A stretch of 64,000 nucleotides of DNA from Chamaelirium japonicum (GCA_947650365.1 OX393550.1:72053478-72117477), one strand, 5' to 3'; numbered from the stretch's first letter, positions 38,062 through 52,900 are shown. Numbers and translations: made by a program. Notes: generated by a model from the letters alone, not told the origin.

Positions 38062-41000
38062 CCTTTCTAAATATATGGAGTCTAGGAGTAATCCTAAAAA
38101 TAGATAGCATATTACGAGGCCATTAGAGGGTGTTTCTAAGAGGAATGCTCGATTGTATGTAATTTACATATAGTTTTTGGGTGGGGGTTCAAAAGAAATA
38201 TGGAGCGATTTTAGTTCCCTAAATATAGCGAGTCTAGTAGCAATCCCAAAAATAGAGAGCATATTAGGCCCTTAGAGGGTGTTTTAGGGAGGTGTGCTCG
38301 ATTGTTTATAATTTACATAAGGTTATCGGGTGCAGGTTCAAAAAAAATATAGAGCGATTTTAGCTTCATAAATATAGGGAGTCTAGTAGCAATCCCAAGA
38401 ATAGAGAAGCATGTTGCGAGGCTCTTAGTGGGTGTTTTTGGGAGGCAATGACGAGGCTCTTAAAGAGTGTTTTTGGAGGGAATGTTCGATTGTATATAAT
38501 TTACTTAAGATTATCGGGTGGGGGTTCAAACAAAAAATGGAGCGATTTTTGCTCCCTAAATATAGAGACTCTAGTAGTAATCCCTAAAAATAGAGAGTAT
38601 ATTACGAGGCTCTTAAAGGGTGTTTTACGGAGGCGTGCTCAATCGTATATAATTTACTTAAGGTTGTCGGGTGGGGGTTCAAAAAAAATATGGATTTGTT
38701 TTGGCTCCTTTAATATAGGGAGTCTAGTGGCAATCCAAAAAATAGAGAGGCATATTGCGAGGCTTTTAGAGGGTGTTTTAGGGAGGAATGCTTGATTTAT
38801 ATATAATTTACTTATGATTTCTGGGTGTTTTTAGGAGACAATGGCGAGGCTTTTAGACGGTGTTTTTAAGAGGAATGCTCGATTGTATATAATTTTCTTA
38901 AGGTTGACGGGTGGGGGTTCAAAAAAAATATGGAACGGTTTTAGCTCCCTAAATATAGGAAGTCTTGTAGCAATACCCAAAATAGAGAGTCTATTACCAG
39001 GCTCTTAGAGGGTATTTTAGGAAGGAGAGCTCGATTGTATATAATTTACTTAAGGTTGTCGGGCGGGTATTCAAAAAATATATGGAGCAGTTTTGGCTCT
39101 CTAAATATAGCGAGTCTAGTAGCAATCCTAAAAATAGAAAGGTATATTGCGAGTCTCTTAGAGGGTGTCTTAGGGAGGAGTGCTTGATTTATATATAATT
39201 TACTGATTACTTTAGGGTGTTTATGGGAGGCAATAGAGAGGCTCTTAGAGGGTATTTTCAAGAGGAATGCTCGATTGTATATAATCTACTTAAGGTTGTT
39301 GGGTGTGGGTTCAAAAAAATATAGAGCGGTTTTCGCTCCATAAATATAGGGAGTCTAGTAGTAATCCTAAAAATAAAAAGCATATTGTGAGTCTCTTCGA
39401 GGGTGTTTTAGGGAGGAGTGCTCGATTGTATAAAATTCACTTAAGGTTATCGGGTAGGGATTCAAAAAAAATATGGGGTGGTTTTAGCTCCCTAAATATA
39501 GGGAGTCTAGTATTAATCCCATAAATAGAGAGCGTATTATGAGGCTTTTAGAGGGTATTTTAGGGAGGAGTGCTTGATTGTATATAATTTATATAAGGTT
39601 GTCGGGTGGGGGTTCAAAAAAAATATGGAGCGATTTTGACTCCCTGAATATAGGGAGTCTAGTGGTAGTCCCAAAAATAGAGAGCATATTGTGAGGCTAT
39701 TAGAGGGTGTTTTTAGGTGGAATGCTCAATTGTAAATAATTTACATAAGGCTGTCGGGTGGGGGTTCAAAAAAAATATAGAGTGGTTTTGCCTCCCTAAA
39801 TATAGGGAGTCTAGTAGCAATCCCAAAAATAGAGAGCATATTAGGCTCTTACAGGGGATTTTATGGAGTTCTTGATTATATATAATTTACTTATGGCTGT
39901 CGGGTGGGGGTTCAAAAAAAATATGGTGCAATTTTGGCTCCTAAATATAGGGAGTCTAGTAGCAATCTCCAAAATATCGAGGCATATGGTGAGGCTCGTA
40001 GAGGGTGTTTTAGGGAGGAGTGCTTAATTTAAATATAATTTACTTATGATTTTAGGGTGTTTTTAGGTGGCAATCGCGAGGCTCTTAGAGGGTGTTTTTG
40101 GGAGAAATGCTCGATTGTGTATAATTTAGTTAAGTTTGTCTTGTGGGGGTTTAAAAAAAATATAGAACAGTTTTGGCTCCCTAAATATAGGGAGTCTAGT
40201 AGCAATCCTAAAAAAAAAGAGCATATTGCGAGGCTCTTAAAGGGTGTTTTAGAGAGGAGTGCTCGATAGCATATAATTTACTTAAGGTTGTCGGGTGGGG
40301 GTTCAAAAAAAATATAGAGCGGTTTTGGCTCCTTAAATATAGGGAGTCTAGTAGCAATCCTAAAAATACAGAGTATATTGCGAGGCTATTAGAGGTTGTT
40401 TTTTGGAGGAATGCTTGATTGTATATAATTTACTTTCGGTTGTCAGGTGGGGGTTCAAAAAAAATATAGAGCGATTTTGGCTCCCTAAGTATAGGGTGTC
40501 TAGTAGCAATTCCAAAAATAGAGAGCATATTAGGCCCTTAGAGGGTGTTTTAGGGAGGAGTGCTTGATTGTATATAATTTACTTAAGGTTGTCGAGTGGT
40601 GCTTCAAAAATAATATAGAGCGATTTTGGCTCCCTAAATATACGGAGTCTAGTAGTAATCCCAAAAATAGTGAGACATATTACAAGGATCTTAGAGGGCG
40701 TTATAGGGGGGAGTGTTTGATTTATATATAATTCACTTATGATTTTAGGGTTTTTTTGGGAGGCAATGGCGAGGTTCTTAGAGGGTGTTTTATGGAGTTA
40801 TGCTCGATTGTGTATAATTTACTTAAGGTTATCGGGTGGGGGTTCAAACAAAATATAGAGCTATTTTGGCTCCCTATATATAGAGAGTCTCATATAAATC
40901 CCAAAAAATAGAGAGCATATTGCGAAGCTCTTTAAGAGTGTTTTAGAGAGGAGTGCACTATTGTATATAATTTACTTAAGTTTGCCTGGTGGGGGTTCAA

Positions 41001-44000
41001 AAAAAAATATAGCAATTTTGGCTTCTTAAATATAGGGAGAAAAATAGCAATCCAAAAAATAGAGAGTCATATTGCAAGGTTCTTAGAGGGTATTTTAGGA
41101 AGGAAAGCTTGATTTATATATAATTTACTTAAGATTTTAGGGTATTTTTGGGAGGCAATGACGAGGGTCTTAGGGGGTGTTTTTGGAAGGAATGCATGAT
41201 TATATATAATTTACTAAAGGTTATCGGGTGGGGGTTCAAAAAAAATATGGAGCGGTTTTGGCTCCCTAAATATAGGGAGTCTAGTAGAAATCCCAAAAAT
41301 AGAGAGCATATTGCGAAGCTCTTAGAGAGTATTTTAGGGAGGAGTACTCGATTGTATATAATTTCCTTATGGTTATCGGGTTGGCCTTAAAAAAAATATG
41401 GAGCAGTTTTGGTTACCTAAATATAGGGAGTCTAATAGCAATCCCAAAAATAGAAAGACATACTGTGAGGCTTTTAGATGGTGTTTTAGGAAGGTGTGCT
41501 TGATTTATATATAATTTACTTATGATTTTAGGGTGTTCTTGTGAGGCAATGGCGAGGCTATTAGAGGGTGTTTTTGGGAGGAATACTTGATTGTTTATAA
41601 TTTACTTAAGGTTATCAGGTGGGGATTCAAAAAAAATATGGAGTGGTTTTGGCTCCATAAATATAGGGAATCTAATAGCAATCCCAAAAATAAAGTGCAT
41701 TTTGCGAGGCTCTTAGATGATATTTTATGGAGGAGTGCTCAATTATATATAATTTAATTAGGTTGTCGGGTGGGGGTTCAAAAAAAATATGTATCCGTTT
41801 TGTCTCCCTAAATATAGGGAGTCTAGTAGTAATCCCAAAAATAGAGAGCATATTGCGAGGCTATTAGATGGTGTTTTTGGGAGGACTGCTTGATTATAGA
41901 TAATTTACTTCAGGTTGTCGGGTAGGGATTCAAAAAAAATATGGAGTGGTTTTGGCTTCCTAAATATAAGGATTCTAGTAGCAATCCTGAAAATAGAGAG
42001 GCATATTGCAAGGCTCTTATAGGATATTTTAGGGAGGAGTGCTTTATTTATATATAATTTTCTTTTAATTTTTGGGTGTTTTTGAGAGGCAATGGCGAAG
42101 CTCTTAGAGGGTGTTTTTTGGAGGAATGCTCAATTGTATATAATTTACTTAAGGTTGAAGGGTAGGGGTTCAAAAAAAATATGGAGTAGTTTTGGTTTCC
42201 AAAATATAGGGTGTCTAGTAGCAATCCCAAAAATAAAGAGCATATTGCGAGGCTTTTAGATGGTGTTTTAGGGGGAAGTGCTTTATTATATATAATTTAC
42301 TTAAGGTTATCGGGTAGGCATTAAAAAACAAAATGGAACTATTTTGGCTACATAAATATAGGGAGTCTAGTTGCAATCCCAAAAATAGAAAAGTATATTG
42401 TGAGGATCTTATATGGTATTTTAGGAAGGAGTGGTTGATTTATATATAATTTACTTATGATTTTAAGATATTTTTGGATCCAATGGCGATGCTCTTAGAG
42501 GGTGTTTTTGGGATAAATGCTAGATTGTATATAATTTACTTAAGGTTGTTGGGTGGGGGTTCAAAAAAAATATGGAGCGGTTTTAGCTCACAAAATATAG
42601 AGTCAAGTAGAAAACCCAAAAATAGAGAATATATTACCAGTCTCTAAGAGGGTATTTTAGGAAGGTGTACTCTATTATATATAATTTACTTAAGGTTTGT
42701 CAGGTGGGAGTTCAAAAAAAATATGGAGTGGATTTGGCTCCGTAAATATAGGGCATCTATTAGTAATCCCAAAAATAGAAAGGCATAATGTGAGTTTCTT
42801 AAAGGGTGTTTTTAGGAGGAGTGCTTGATTTATATATAATTTACTTTTGATTTTAGCGTGTTTTTGGGCGGCAATAGAGAGGCTCTTAGAGGGTGTTTTT
42901 GGGAGAAATGCTCAATTGTATATAATTTACTTAAGGTTGTTGAGTGGGGGTTCAAAAAAAATATAGAGCGGTTTTGGTTCCCAAAATATAGGTAGTCTAG
43001 TAGCAATCCGAAAAATAGAGAGCATATTGCCAGTCTTATAGAGGGTATTTTAGTGAGGAGTACTCAATTGTATATAATTCACATATTGTTATCGGATAGA
43101 GGTTCAAAAAAAATATAGGGCGGTTTTGGCTCCCTTAATATATTAAGTCTAGTAGCAATCTCAAAAATAGAGAGCATATTGCGAGGCTCGTAGAGGGTGT
43201 TTTAGGGAGAAGTGCTCGATTTTATATAATTTACTTAAGGTTGTCGGGTAGAGGTTCAAAAAAACAATGGAGTGGTTTTGGCTACCAAAATATAGGGAGT
43301 CTAGGAGCAATCCCAAAAATAGAGAGCATATTATGAGGCTTTTAGAGGGTGTTTTTAGGAGGAATGCTTGATTGCATATAATTTACTTAAGGTTATCGAG
43401 TGAGGGTTAAAAAAAAATATGGATCAGTTTTGGCTCCCTAAATATAGGGAGTATAGTTGCAATCAAACAAGTAGAGAGGCATATTGCGAGGCACTTAAAG
43501 GGTGTTTTAGGGAGGAATGCTTGATTTATAAATAATTTACTTATGATTTTAGGGTGTTTTTAGGAGGCAATGGCCAGACTTTTAGAGGGTATTTTTAGCA
43601 GAAATGCACGATTATGTATAATTTACTAAAGGTTCTCGGGTGGGGGTTCAAACATAATATAGAGCAGTTTTGGCTCCCTAAATATAGGGAGTCTAGTAGC
43701 AATCCCAAAAAATAGAGAGCATATTACGAGGCTCTTAGAGAATGTTTTAAAGAGGAGTGCTCGATTGTATATAATTTCCTTAAGATTATTGGGTGGGGGT
43801 TCAAAAAAAATATAGAGCAGTTTTGGCTCCATAAATATAGGGAGTCTTGTAGCAATCCCAAAAATAGAGAGCATATTACGAGGCTATTAGAGGGTGTTTT
43901 AGGGAGGAGTGCTCGATTGTATATAATTCACTTAAGGTTATCCGGTGGGGGTTCAAAAAAAATATTGAGTGGTTTTGACTCCCTAAATATAGCGAGCCTA

Positions 44001-44310
44001 GTAGCAATCCCAAAAATATAGAGCATATTGCGAGACTTTAAGAGGGTATTTTAGGGAGAAGTGCTTCATTTATATATAATTTACTTATGATCTTAGGGTT
44101 GGAGGTAATGGCGAGGCTCTTAGAGGGTATTTTTGGAAGGTCTGCTCAATTATATATAATTTACTAAAGATTATCGGGTGGGGGTTAAAAAAAATATAGT
44201 ACAGTTTTAGCTCCTCAAATATAGGGAGTTTAGTAGCAATCCCAAAAATAGAGAGCATATTGTGAGGCTCTTAAAAAGTATTTTAGGGATGAGTGCTCGA
44301 TTGTATATAA

Positions 44311-44440
44311 TTTAGCTATGATTATCGGGTAGGAGCCTTGAGAAATTAGGAGCGATTTTCACTCCGCTCCCCAAATATAGGGAGTCTAGTAGCTATCCTA
44401 AAAAAAAGGAGGCAATGACAAGGCTCAAATAAGGTATTTT
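44311..44440 (+). repeat. A-type monomer embedded in B array
   Basis: Contains TAGGAGCCTTGAGAAATTAG, GAGCGATTTTCACTCC followed by GCTCCCCAAATATAGG, and GGAGGCAATGACAAGGCTCA. It lacks the A8 tract of its neighbours. A small ACTCC/GCTCC duplication sits at the hairpin. It lies about 235 bp after an S start, as do the other A-type copies. Confidence 0.8.
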
Positions 44441-45034
44441 TGGGAAAAATGCTCAATTGTATATAATTTACTTAAGGTTGATGGGTGGGGGTTCAAAAAA
44501 ACTATAGAACTATTTTTGCCCCTAAATATAGGGGGTCTAGTAGCAATCCCGAAAATAATGATCATATTGCGAGGCTCTTAGAGGGTATTTTTAGAAGAAG
44601 TGCTCGATTGTATATAATTTATTTAATGTTGTCTGGTAGGCATTCAAAAAAAATATGGAGCGGTTTTGGCTGCCTAAGTATCAGGAGTCTAGTAGCAATC
44701 CCAAAAATAGAAAGGCATTTTGCGAGGCTCTTAGAGGGTGTTTTAAAGAGGAGTGCTTGATTAATATATAATTTACTTATGATTTTTGGGTATTTTTGGG
44801 ATGGAATGGAGAGGCTCTTAGAGGGTGTTTTTGTGAGAATTACTTGATTGTATATAATTTACTTAAGGTTGTCGGGTGGGGGTTCAAAAAAAATATTGCA
44901 TGATTTTGGCTCCCTTAATATAGGGAGTCTACTAGCTATCCCAAAAATAGAGAGCATATTTGGAGGCTCTTAGAGTGTGTTTTAGGGTGGAGTGCTCGAT
45001 TGTATATAATTCACTTAAGGTTATCCAGTGGGGG

Positions 45035-45186
45035 TTCAAAAAAAATATAGAGCGGTTTTGGCTCCCTAAATAAAGGGAGTCTAGTAGCAATCCCAAAAAT
45101 AGAGAGCATATTGCGAGACTCTTAGCGGGTATTTTAGGGAGAAGTGCTCGATTGTATATAATTTACATAAGGTTGTCACGTGGTGG
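45035..45186 (+). repeat. Representative subfamily B full monomer (152 bp)
   Basis: Measured from TTCAAAA at 45,035 to the equivalent position at 45,187. The same 152 bp period is seen from 47,413 to 47,565. Each monomer has an A8 tract at its start and an inverted repeat with the usual form CTCCCTA-AATA-TAGGGAG (in this monomer the spacer is AATA and one stem base is changed). Other constant parts are a TATATAATTTA segment and a G-rich GGTGGGGG end. Confidence 0.9.
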
Positions 45187-46910
45187 TTAAAAAAAAATAT
45201 AGAGTGGTTTTGCCTCCCTAAATATAGTGAGTGTAGTAGCAATCCCAAAAATAGAGAGCATATTGCGAGGCTATTAGATGGTGTTTTTGGGTGGAATGCT
45301 CGATTTTATATAATTTACTTAAGGTTATCGGGTAGGGGTTTAAAAAAAATATGGAGCTGTTTTGGCTCTCTAAATATAGGGAGTCTAATAGTAATCCCAA
45401 CAATAGAGGGCATATTGCGAGGCTCTTAGAGGGTGTTTTGGAGAGGAGTTCTCGATTGTATATAATTTACATAAGGTTGTCGAGTGGGGGATCAAAAAAA
45501 ATAACGAGCAATTTTTGCTTCCTAAATATAGGGAGGCATGTGGCGAGGCTCTTAGAGGGTGTTTTAGGGAGGAGTGCTTGATTTATATATAATTTACTTA
45601 TTATTTTATGGTATTTTTGGGAGGCAATGGTGAGGCTCTTAGAGGGTATTTTTGGGATGAATGCTTGATTGTGTATAATTTACTTAAAGTTATCAGGTGG
45701 GGGTTCAAACAAAATATGGAGTGGTTTTCGCTCTCTATATATAGGGAGTCTAGTAGCAATCCCAAAAAATAGAGATCATATTGCGAGGATCTTAGACGAT
45801 GTTTTAGGGAGGAGTGCTTAAATATATATAATTAACTTAAGGTTATCGGGTGGGGGTTCAAAAAAAATATGGTGCAATTTTGGCTTCTTAAATATAGGGA
45901 GTCTAGTAACAATCCTAAAATTAGAGAGGCATATTGCGAGGCTCTTAAAGGGTGTTTTAGAGAGGAGTGCTTGATTTATATATAATTTACTTATTATTTT
46001 TAGGTATTTTTGGGAGGCAATGGCGAGGCTCTTAGAGGGTGTTTTTGGAAGGAATACTCGATTGTATATAATTTACTTCAGGTTGATAGGTGGGGGTTCA
46101 AAAAAAATATGGAGCAGTTTTGGCTTCCTAAATATAGGGAGTCTAGTAGTAATCAAAAAAATAGATAGCATCGTACTAAGCTCGGTGTTTTAAAAAGGAG
46201 TGATCAATTATATATAATTTGCTGAAGGTTGTTGGGTGAGCGTTAAAAAAAAATATAAAGCAGTTTTAGCTCCATAAATATAGGGAGTCAAGAAGCAATC
46301 CTAAAAATAGATAGATATATTGCGAGTCTCTTAGAGGGTATTTTAGAGAGGACTGCTTGATTTATATATAATTTACTTAGGATTTTAAGGTTATTTCGTG
46401 AGGCAATGGCGAGGCTCTTATAGGGTGTTTTTGGGAGGAATGCTCGATTGTATATAATTTACTTAAGGTTGTCAGGTGTGGGTTCAAAAAAAATATGGAG
46501 CCATTTTGGCTCCTAAATATAGGGAGTCTGGCAACAATCCCAAAAATAGAAAGCATATTGCGAGTCTTTTAGATGGTGTTTTAAGGAGGATTGCTCGATT
46601 GTATGTAATTAACTTAAGGTTGTCAGGTGGGGGTTCAAAAAAAATATGGGGCGATTTCGGCTCCCTTAATATAGGGAGTCTAGTAGCAATCACAAAAATA
46701 GATAGCATATTGTGAGACTTTTAGAGGGTGTTTTACAGAGGAGTGCTCGATTGTATATAATTTACTTAAGGTTGTCGGGTGGGTATTAAAAAAAATATAG
46801 AGCGGTTTTGGCTACCGAAATATTGGGAGTCAAGTTGCAATCCCAAAAATAGAAAGGCATTTTGTGAGGCTCTTGTTGGGTATTTTAGGGAGGTGTGCAT
46901 GATTTATATA

Positions 46911-49900
46911 TAATTTACTAATGATTTTAGGATATTTTTAAGAAGCAATGATAAGGATCTTACAGGGTATTTTTGGGATGAATTCTCGTTTGTATATAAT
47001 TTACTTAAGGTTATAGGGTGAGAGTAGAAAAATATCAAGCGATTTTGGCTCCCTAAATATAGGGAGTCTAGTAGCAATCCCAAAAATAGAGAGCATATTA
47101 CCAGGCTTTTAGAGGGTATTTAAGGAAGGAGTGCTCAATTGTATATAATTTACTTAAGGTTGTCAGGTGGGCATTCAAAAATAATATGGAGCGGTTTTTA
47201 CTTCCTAATTATAGGAAGTCTAGTAACAATCCCAAAAGTAGAAAGGCATATTGCGAGTCTCTTAGAGGGTGTTTAGGGAGGAGTACTCGATTTATATATA
47301 ATTTACTTATGATTTTAGGGTGTTTTTAGGAGGCAATGGCGAGGCTCTTAGATGGTGTTTTTGGGAGGAATACTCAATTGTATATAATTTACTTAAGGTT
47401 GTCGGGTGGGGGTTCAAAAAAAATATAGAGCAGTTTTGGCTCCCTAAATATAGGGAGTCTAGTAGCAATCCTAAAAATAAAGAGTATATTGTGAATCTTT
47501 TAAGGGGTGTTTTAGGAAGGAGTGCTCGATTGTATATAATTAACTTAAGGTTATCCGGTGGGGGTTCAAAAAAAATATGGGGCGATTTTGGCTTGCTAAA
47601 TATAAGAAGTCTAGTAGCAATTCCTAAAATAGAGAGCATATTGTGAGGCCCTTAGAGGGTGTTTTAAGGAGGACTGTATATAATTTACCTAAGGTTGTCG
47701 GTTGGGGGTTCAAAAAAAATATAGAGCAGTTTTGGCTTCCTTAATATAGGGAGTCTAGTAGCAATCCCAAAAATAGAGAGCATATTGTGAGGCAATTAGA
47801 GGGTGTTTTTAGAAGGAATGCTCAATTATATATAATTTACTTAAGGATGTCGAGTGGCGGTTCAAAAAAAATATGTTGCAGTTTTGGCTCCCGAAATATA
47901 GGGAGTCTCGTTGCAATCTACAAAATAGAGAGCATATTACCAGGCTCTCAGAGGGTGTTTTAGGAATAAGTGCTCGATGTATATAATTTATTTAAGATTG
48001 TCGGGTGGGTGTTCAAAAAAAATATGAAGTAATTTTGGCTCCCTAAATATAGGGAGTCTGGTAGCAATCCAAAAATAGAAATGCATATTGCAAGTTTCTT
48101 AGATGGTGTTTTAGGGAGGAGTGCTTGATTTATATATAATTTACTTATGATTTTAGGGTGTTTTTAGGAGGCAATGGCGAGGCTCTTAGAGGGTATTTTT
48201 GGGAGGAATGCTCAATTTTATATAATTTAGTTATGGTTGTCAAGTGTGGGTTCAAAAAAAATATTGAGCGATTTTGGCTCCCTAAATATAGGGAGTCTAG
48301 TAGCAATCCCAAAAATAGAGAGCATATTTCTAGTCTCTTAGAGGGTGTTTTAAGGAGGATTGCTCAATTGTATATAATTCACTTAAGGTTGTCGGGTGAG
48401 GGTTCAAAAAAAATATGGGGCGATTTTGGCTCCCTTAATATAAGGAGTCTAGTAGCAATCACAAAAATAGAGAGCATATTTTGAGACTTTTAGAGGGTGT
48501 TTTAGAGAGGAGTGCTTGATCGTATATAATTTACTTAAGGTTATCAGGTGGGCATTTAAAAAAAATATAGAGCAATTTTCGCTACCCTAATATAGGGAGT
48601 CTAGTTGCAATCCTAAAAATAGAAAGGCATATTGCGAGGCTCTTATAGGGTATTTTAGGAAGGAGTGCGTTATTTATATATAATTTACTTATGATATTAG
48701 GATATTTTTAGGAGGCAATGGTGAGGGTTTTAGATTGTGTTTTTGGGATGAATGCTCGATTGTATATAATTTACTTAAGGTTGTTGGGTGGGGGTTAAAA
48801 AAAAAATAGAGTGGTTTTGGCTCCCTAAATATAGGGAGTCTTGTAGCAATTCCAAAAATAGAGACCATATTACCAGTCTCTTAAAGGGTATTTTAGGAAA
48901 GAGTGCTCGATTGTATATAATTTCCTTAAGGTTGTCGGGTGGACGTTCAAAAAAAATATGGATCGGTTTTGGCTCCCTAGATATAGGAAGTCTAGTAGCA
49001 ATCCCAAAAATAGAAAGGCATAATGCGAGTCTCTTAGTGGGTGTTTTAGGGAGAAGTGCTTGATTTATATATAATTTACTTATAACTTTAGGGTATTTTT
49101 TTGAGGCAAAGAGGAGGCTTTTAGAGGGTAATTTTGGGAGGAATGCACGATTATATATAATTTACTTAAGGTTGTTGGGTGGGGGTTCAAAAAATATGTA
49201 GCGGTTTTGGCTCCCTAAATATAGGGAGTTTAGTAGCAATCCCAAAAATAGAGAGCATATTGTGAGTCTTTTAAAGGGTGTTTTAGGAAGGAGTGCTTGA
49301 TTGTATATAATTCACTTAAGGTTATCGGGTGGAGATTCAAAAAAAATATAGGGTGGTTTTGGCTCCCTAAACGTGGAAGTCTAGTAGCAATCCCAAAAAT
49401 AGAGAGCATATTTCTAGGCTCTTAGAGGGTATTTTAGTGAGGAGTGCTCGATTGTATATAATTTAACTAAGGTTGTCGAGTGGGGGTTTTAAAAAAATAT
49501 AAAGCGATTTTGGCTCCCTAAATATAGGGAGTTTTGTAGTAATTCAAAAAATAGAGACCATATTGCGAGGTTATTAGAGGGTGTTTTTAGGAGGAATGCT
49601 CGATTGTATATAATTTACTTAAGGTTGTCGGGTGGGGGTTCAAAAAAAAATAGAGCGATTTTGGCTCCATAAATATAGGGAGTCTAGTAGCAATCCCAAA
49701 AATAGAGTACATATTACTAGGCATCTTAGAGGATGTTTTAGGAAGGATTGCTCGATTGTATATAACTTACTTAAGGTTGTCGAGTAGGTGTTCAAAAAAT
49801 ATATGAAACGGTTTTGGCTCCTTAAATATAGCGATCTAGTAGCAATCCCAAAGATAGAAAGGCATATTGCAAGTCTCTTAGAGGGTGTTTTCAGGAGGAG

Positions 49901-52900
49901 TGCTTGATTTATATATAACTTATTTATGATTTTAGGTTGTTTTTGGGAGGCAATAGTGAGGCGCTTAGAGGGTATTTTTGGGAGAAATGCTCGATTGTAT
50001 ATAATTTACTTAAGTTTGTCGGGTGTGGGTTTAAAAAAAATAAGGAGCGGTTTTGGATCCCTAAATATAGGGAGTCTAGTAGCAATCCCAAAAATAAGGA
50101 GTATATTGCGAGTCTCTTAGAGGGTATTTTAAGGAGGAGTGCTTGATTGAATATAATTCACTTAAGGATGTTGGGTGGGAATTCAAATAAAATATGGGGC
50201 GATTTTGACTCCCTTAATATAGGGAGTCTAGTAGTAATCACAAAAATAGAGAGCATATTGTGAGATTTTTAGAGGGTATTTTAGGAAAGAGTGCTCGATT
50301 GTATATAATTTACTTAAGGTTATCGGTGTGGGCATTATAAAAAAATATAGAGTGGATTTGGCTACCTAAATATAGGGAGTCTAGTTGCAATCCTAAAATT
50401 AGAAAGGCATATCACTATGCTCTAATTGGGTATTTTATGGAGGAGTGTGATTTATATATAATTTTCTTTTAGGAGGCAATAGTGAGGCTCTTAGAGGGTG
50501 TTTTTGGGATGAATATTCGATTATACATAATTTACTTAAATTTATTGGGTGGGGGTTTAAAAAAAATATGGAATGGTTTTGGCTCCCAAAATATAGGGAG
50601 TCTAGTAGCAATCCCAAAAGTAGAGAGCATATTACCAGGCTCTTAGAGGGTGTTTAATGAAGAAGTGCTCAATTATATATAATTTACTTAAGATTGTCGG
50701 GTGGGGGTTCAAAAAAAATATGTGGCGGTTTTGGCTCCCTTAATTTAGGGAGTCTAGTAGTAATCCCAAAAATAGATAGTATATTGTGAGTCTCTTAGAG
50801 GGTGTTGTAAGGAGGAGTGCTCGATTGTATATAATTCACTTAAGGTTATCGGGTAGGTGTTCAAAAAAAGTATGGGGTGGATTTGCCTCCTTTAATATAG
50901 GACTCTAGTAGCAATCATAAAAATAGAGCATATTGCGAGACTTTTAGAGGGTGCTTTAGAGAGGAGTGTTTGATTGTATATAATTTACCTATGGTTATCG
51001 GGTGGTCATTTAAAAAAATATAGAGCGGTTTTGGCTACCTAAATATAGGAAGTCTTGTTGCAATCCCAAAAATAGAAAGGCATACTGGGAGGCTCTTATA
51101 GGATATTATAGGGAGGAATGCGCTATTTATGTATAATTTACAGATGATTTTAGGGTATTTTTAGGAGGCAATGGTGAGCCTCTTAGAGGGTGTTTTTGGG
51201 ATGAATGCTCGATTATACATAATTTACATAAGATTTTCCGGTGGGGGTTAAAACAAATTTGGAGCGGTTTTGGCTCCCTAAATATAGGGAGTCTAGAAGC
51301 AATCCTAAAAATAGAGAGCATATTACCAGGATCTTAGAGGGTGTTTTATGAAGGAGTCCTCGATTGTATATAATTTACTTAAGGTTGTCGGGTAGGCGTT
51401 CAAAAAAAATATAGAGTAGTTTTGGCTCCCTAAATATAGGGATTCTAGTAGCAATCCCAATAATAGAAAGGCATAATGCGAGTCTCTTAGAGGGTGTTTT
51501 AGGAAAGAGTGCTTGATTTATATATAATTTACTTATGATTTTAGGGTGTTTTTAGGAGAAAATGGGGAGGCTCTTAGATGGTATTTTTGGGAGGAATGCT
51601 CGATTATATATAATTTACTTAAAGTTGTTGGGTCGGGGTTCAAAAAAATATGGGGTGGTTTGAATCCCTACATATAGGGAGTCTAGTAGCATTCCCAAAA
51701 ATAGAAAGCATATTGCGAGGCTCTTAGAGGATGTATTCGGGAGGTTTGCTCGATTGTATATAATTTAACTAAGGTTATCGTGTGGGGGTTTAAAAAAATT
51801 ATAGAGCAAATTTGGCTCCCTAAATATAAAGAAGACTTGTAGCAATCCCAAAAATAGAAATCATATTGCAAGGCTATTAGAGGGTGTTTTTAGGAGGAAT
51901 GCTCGATTGTATATAATTTACATAAGGTTGTTGCGTGGGGGTTTAAAAAAAATATGGAATGGTTTTGGCTTCCTAAATATAGGGAGTCTAGTACCAATCC
52001 CAAAAATAGAAAGGCATATTGCGAGTCTCTTAGAGGGTGTTTTTGGGAGGAGTGCTTGATTTATATATAATTTATTTATGATTTTAGGGTATTTTTTGGA
52101 GGCAATGGCGAGGCTCTTAGATGGTGTTTTTGGGAGTAATGCTCGATTGTATATAATTTTGTTAAGGTTGTCGGGTATGGGTTCAAAAAAATATGGAGCG
52201 ATTTTGGCTCCCTAAATATAGAGAGTCTAGTAGCAATCCTAAAAATAAAGAGCATATTGCAAGTCTCTTAGAGGGTATTTTAAGAAGGTGTGTTCGATTG
52301 TATATAATTCACTTAAGTTTGTTGGGTGGGGGTTCAAAAAAAAATATGGGACGATTTTGGCTCCCTTAATATAGGAAGTCTAATAACAATCACAAAAATA
52401 GAGAGCAAATTGTGAGACTTTTAGAGGGTGTTTTAGGAAGGAGTGCTCGATTGTATATAATTTACTCAAGGTTGTCGGATGGGCATTCAAAAAAAATATG
52501 GAGCGGATTTGGCTACCTAACTATAGGGAGTCTAGTTATAATGCCAAAATTAGAAAGGCATATTGTGTGGCTCTTATAGGGTATTTTAAGGAAGAGTACA
52601 TGATTTATATATAATTTACTTTTAGAAGGCAATAGTGAGGCTCTTAGAGGGTGTTTTTGGGATGAATGTTCGATTATATACAATTTACTTATGGTTGTTG
52701 GGTGGGGGTTCAAAAAAAATATAGAGCGGTTTTGGCTACCTAAATATAGAGAGTCTAGTAGCAATCCCAAAAATAGAGAGCATATTACTAAGCTCTTAGA
52801 TGGTGTTTTAGAAAGGAGTGCTCGATTGTATATAATTTACTTAAGGTTGTCGGGTGGGTGTTCAAAAATAATATGGAGCGGTTTTGGCTCCCTAAATACT

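Larger units (their letters stand above)
33899..40728 (+). repeat. B array with about 3.0-3.16 kb tandem higher-order repeat
   Basis: The variant TCGATAGCAT occurs at 34,091; 37,108 and 40,263. In all three copies it is followed 465-466 bp later by an S with TAATTCACTTAT (34,557; 37,573; 40,729), and about 596 bp later by a monomer with a TATTTTGGCTC variant. Copies one and two also share a private 19 bp duplication of CTAAATATAGGGAGTCT (34,702 and 37,718). The period is 3,016-3,017 bp between the first two copies and 3,155 bp between the second and third. The interior differs by module loss and by the insertion near 38,016. Confidence 0.7.
40729..46910 (+). repeat. B array, S modules between the two higher-order regions
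   Basis: S starts are at 40,729; 41,121; 41,512; 42,055; 42,447; 42,837; 43,533; 44,077; 44,769; 45,590; 45,983; 46,369 and 46,911, giving 2, 2, 3, 2, 2, 4, 3, 4, 5, 2, 2 and 3 full monomers. The four-monomer module starting at 44,077 carries an A-type monomer. No gene is present. Confidence 0.8.
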
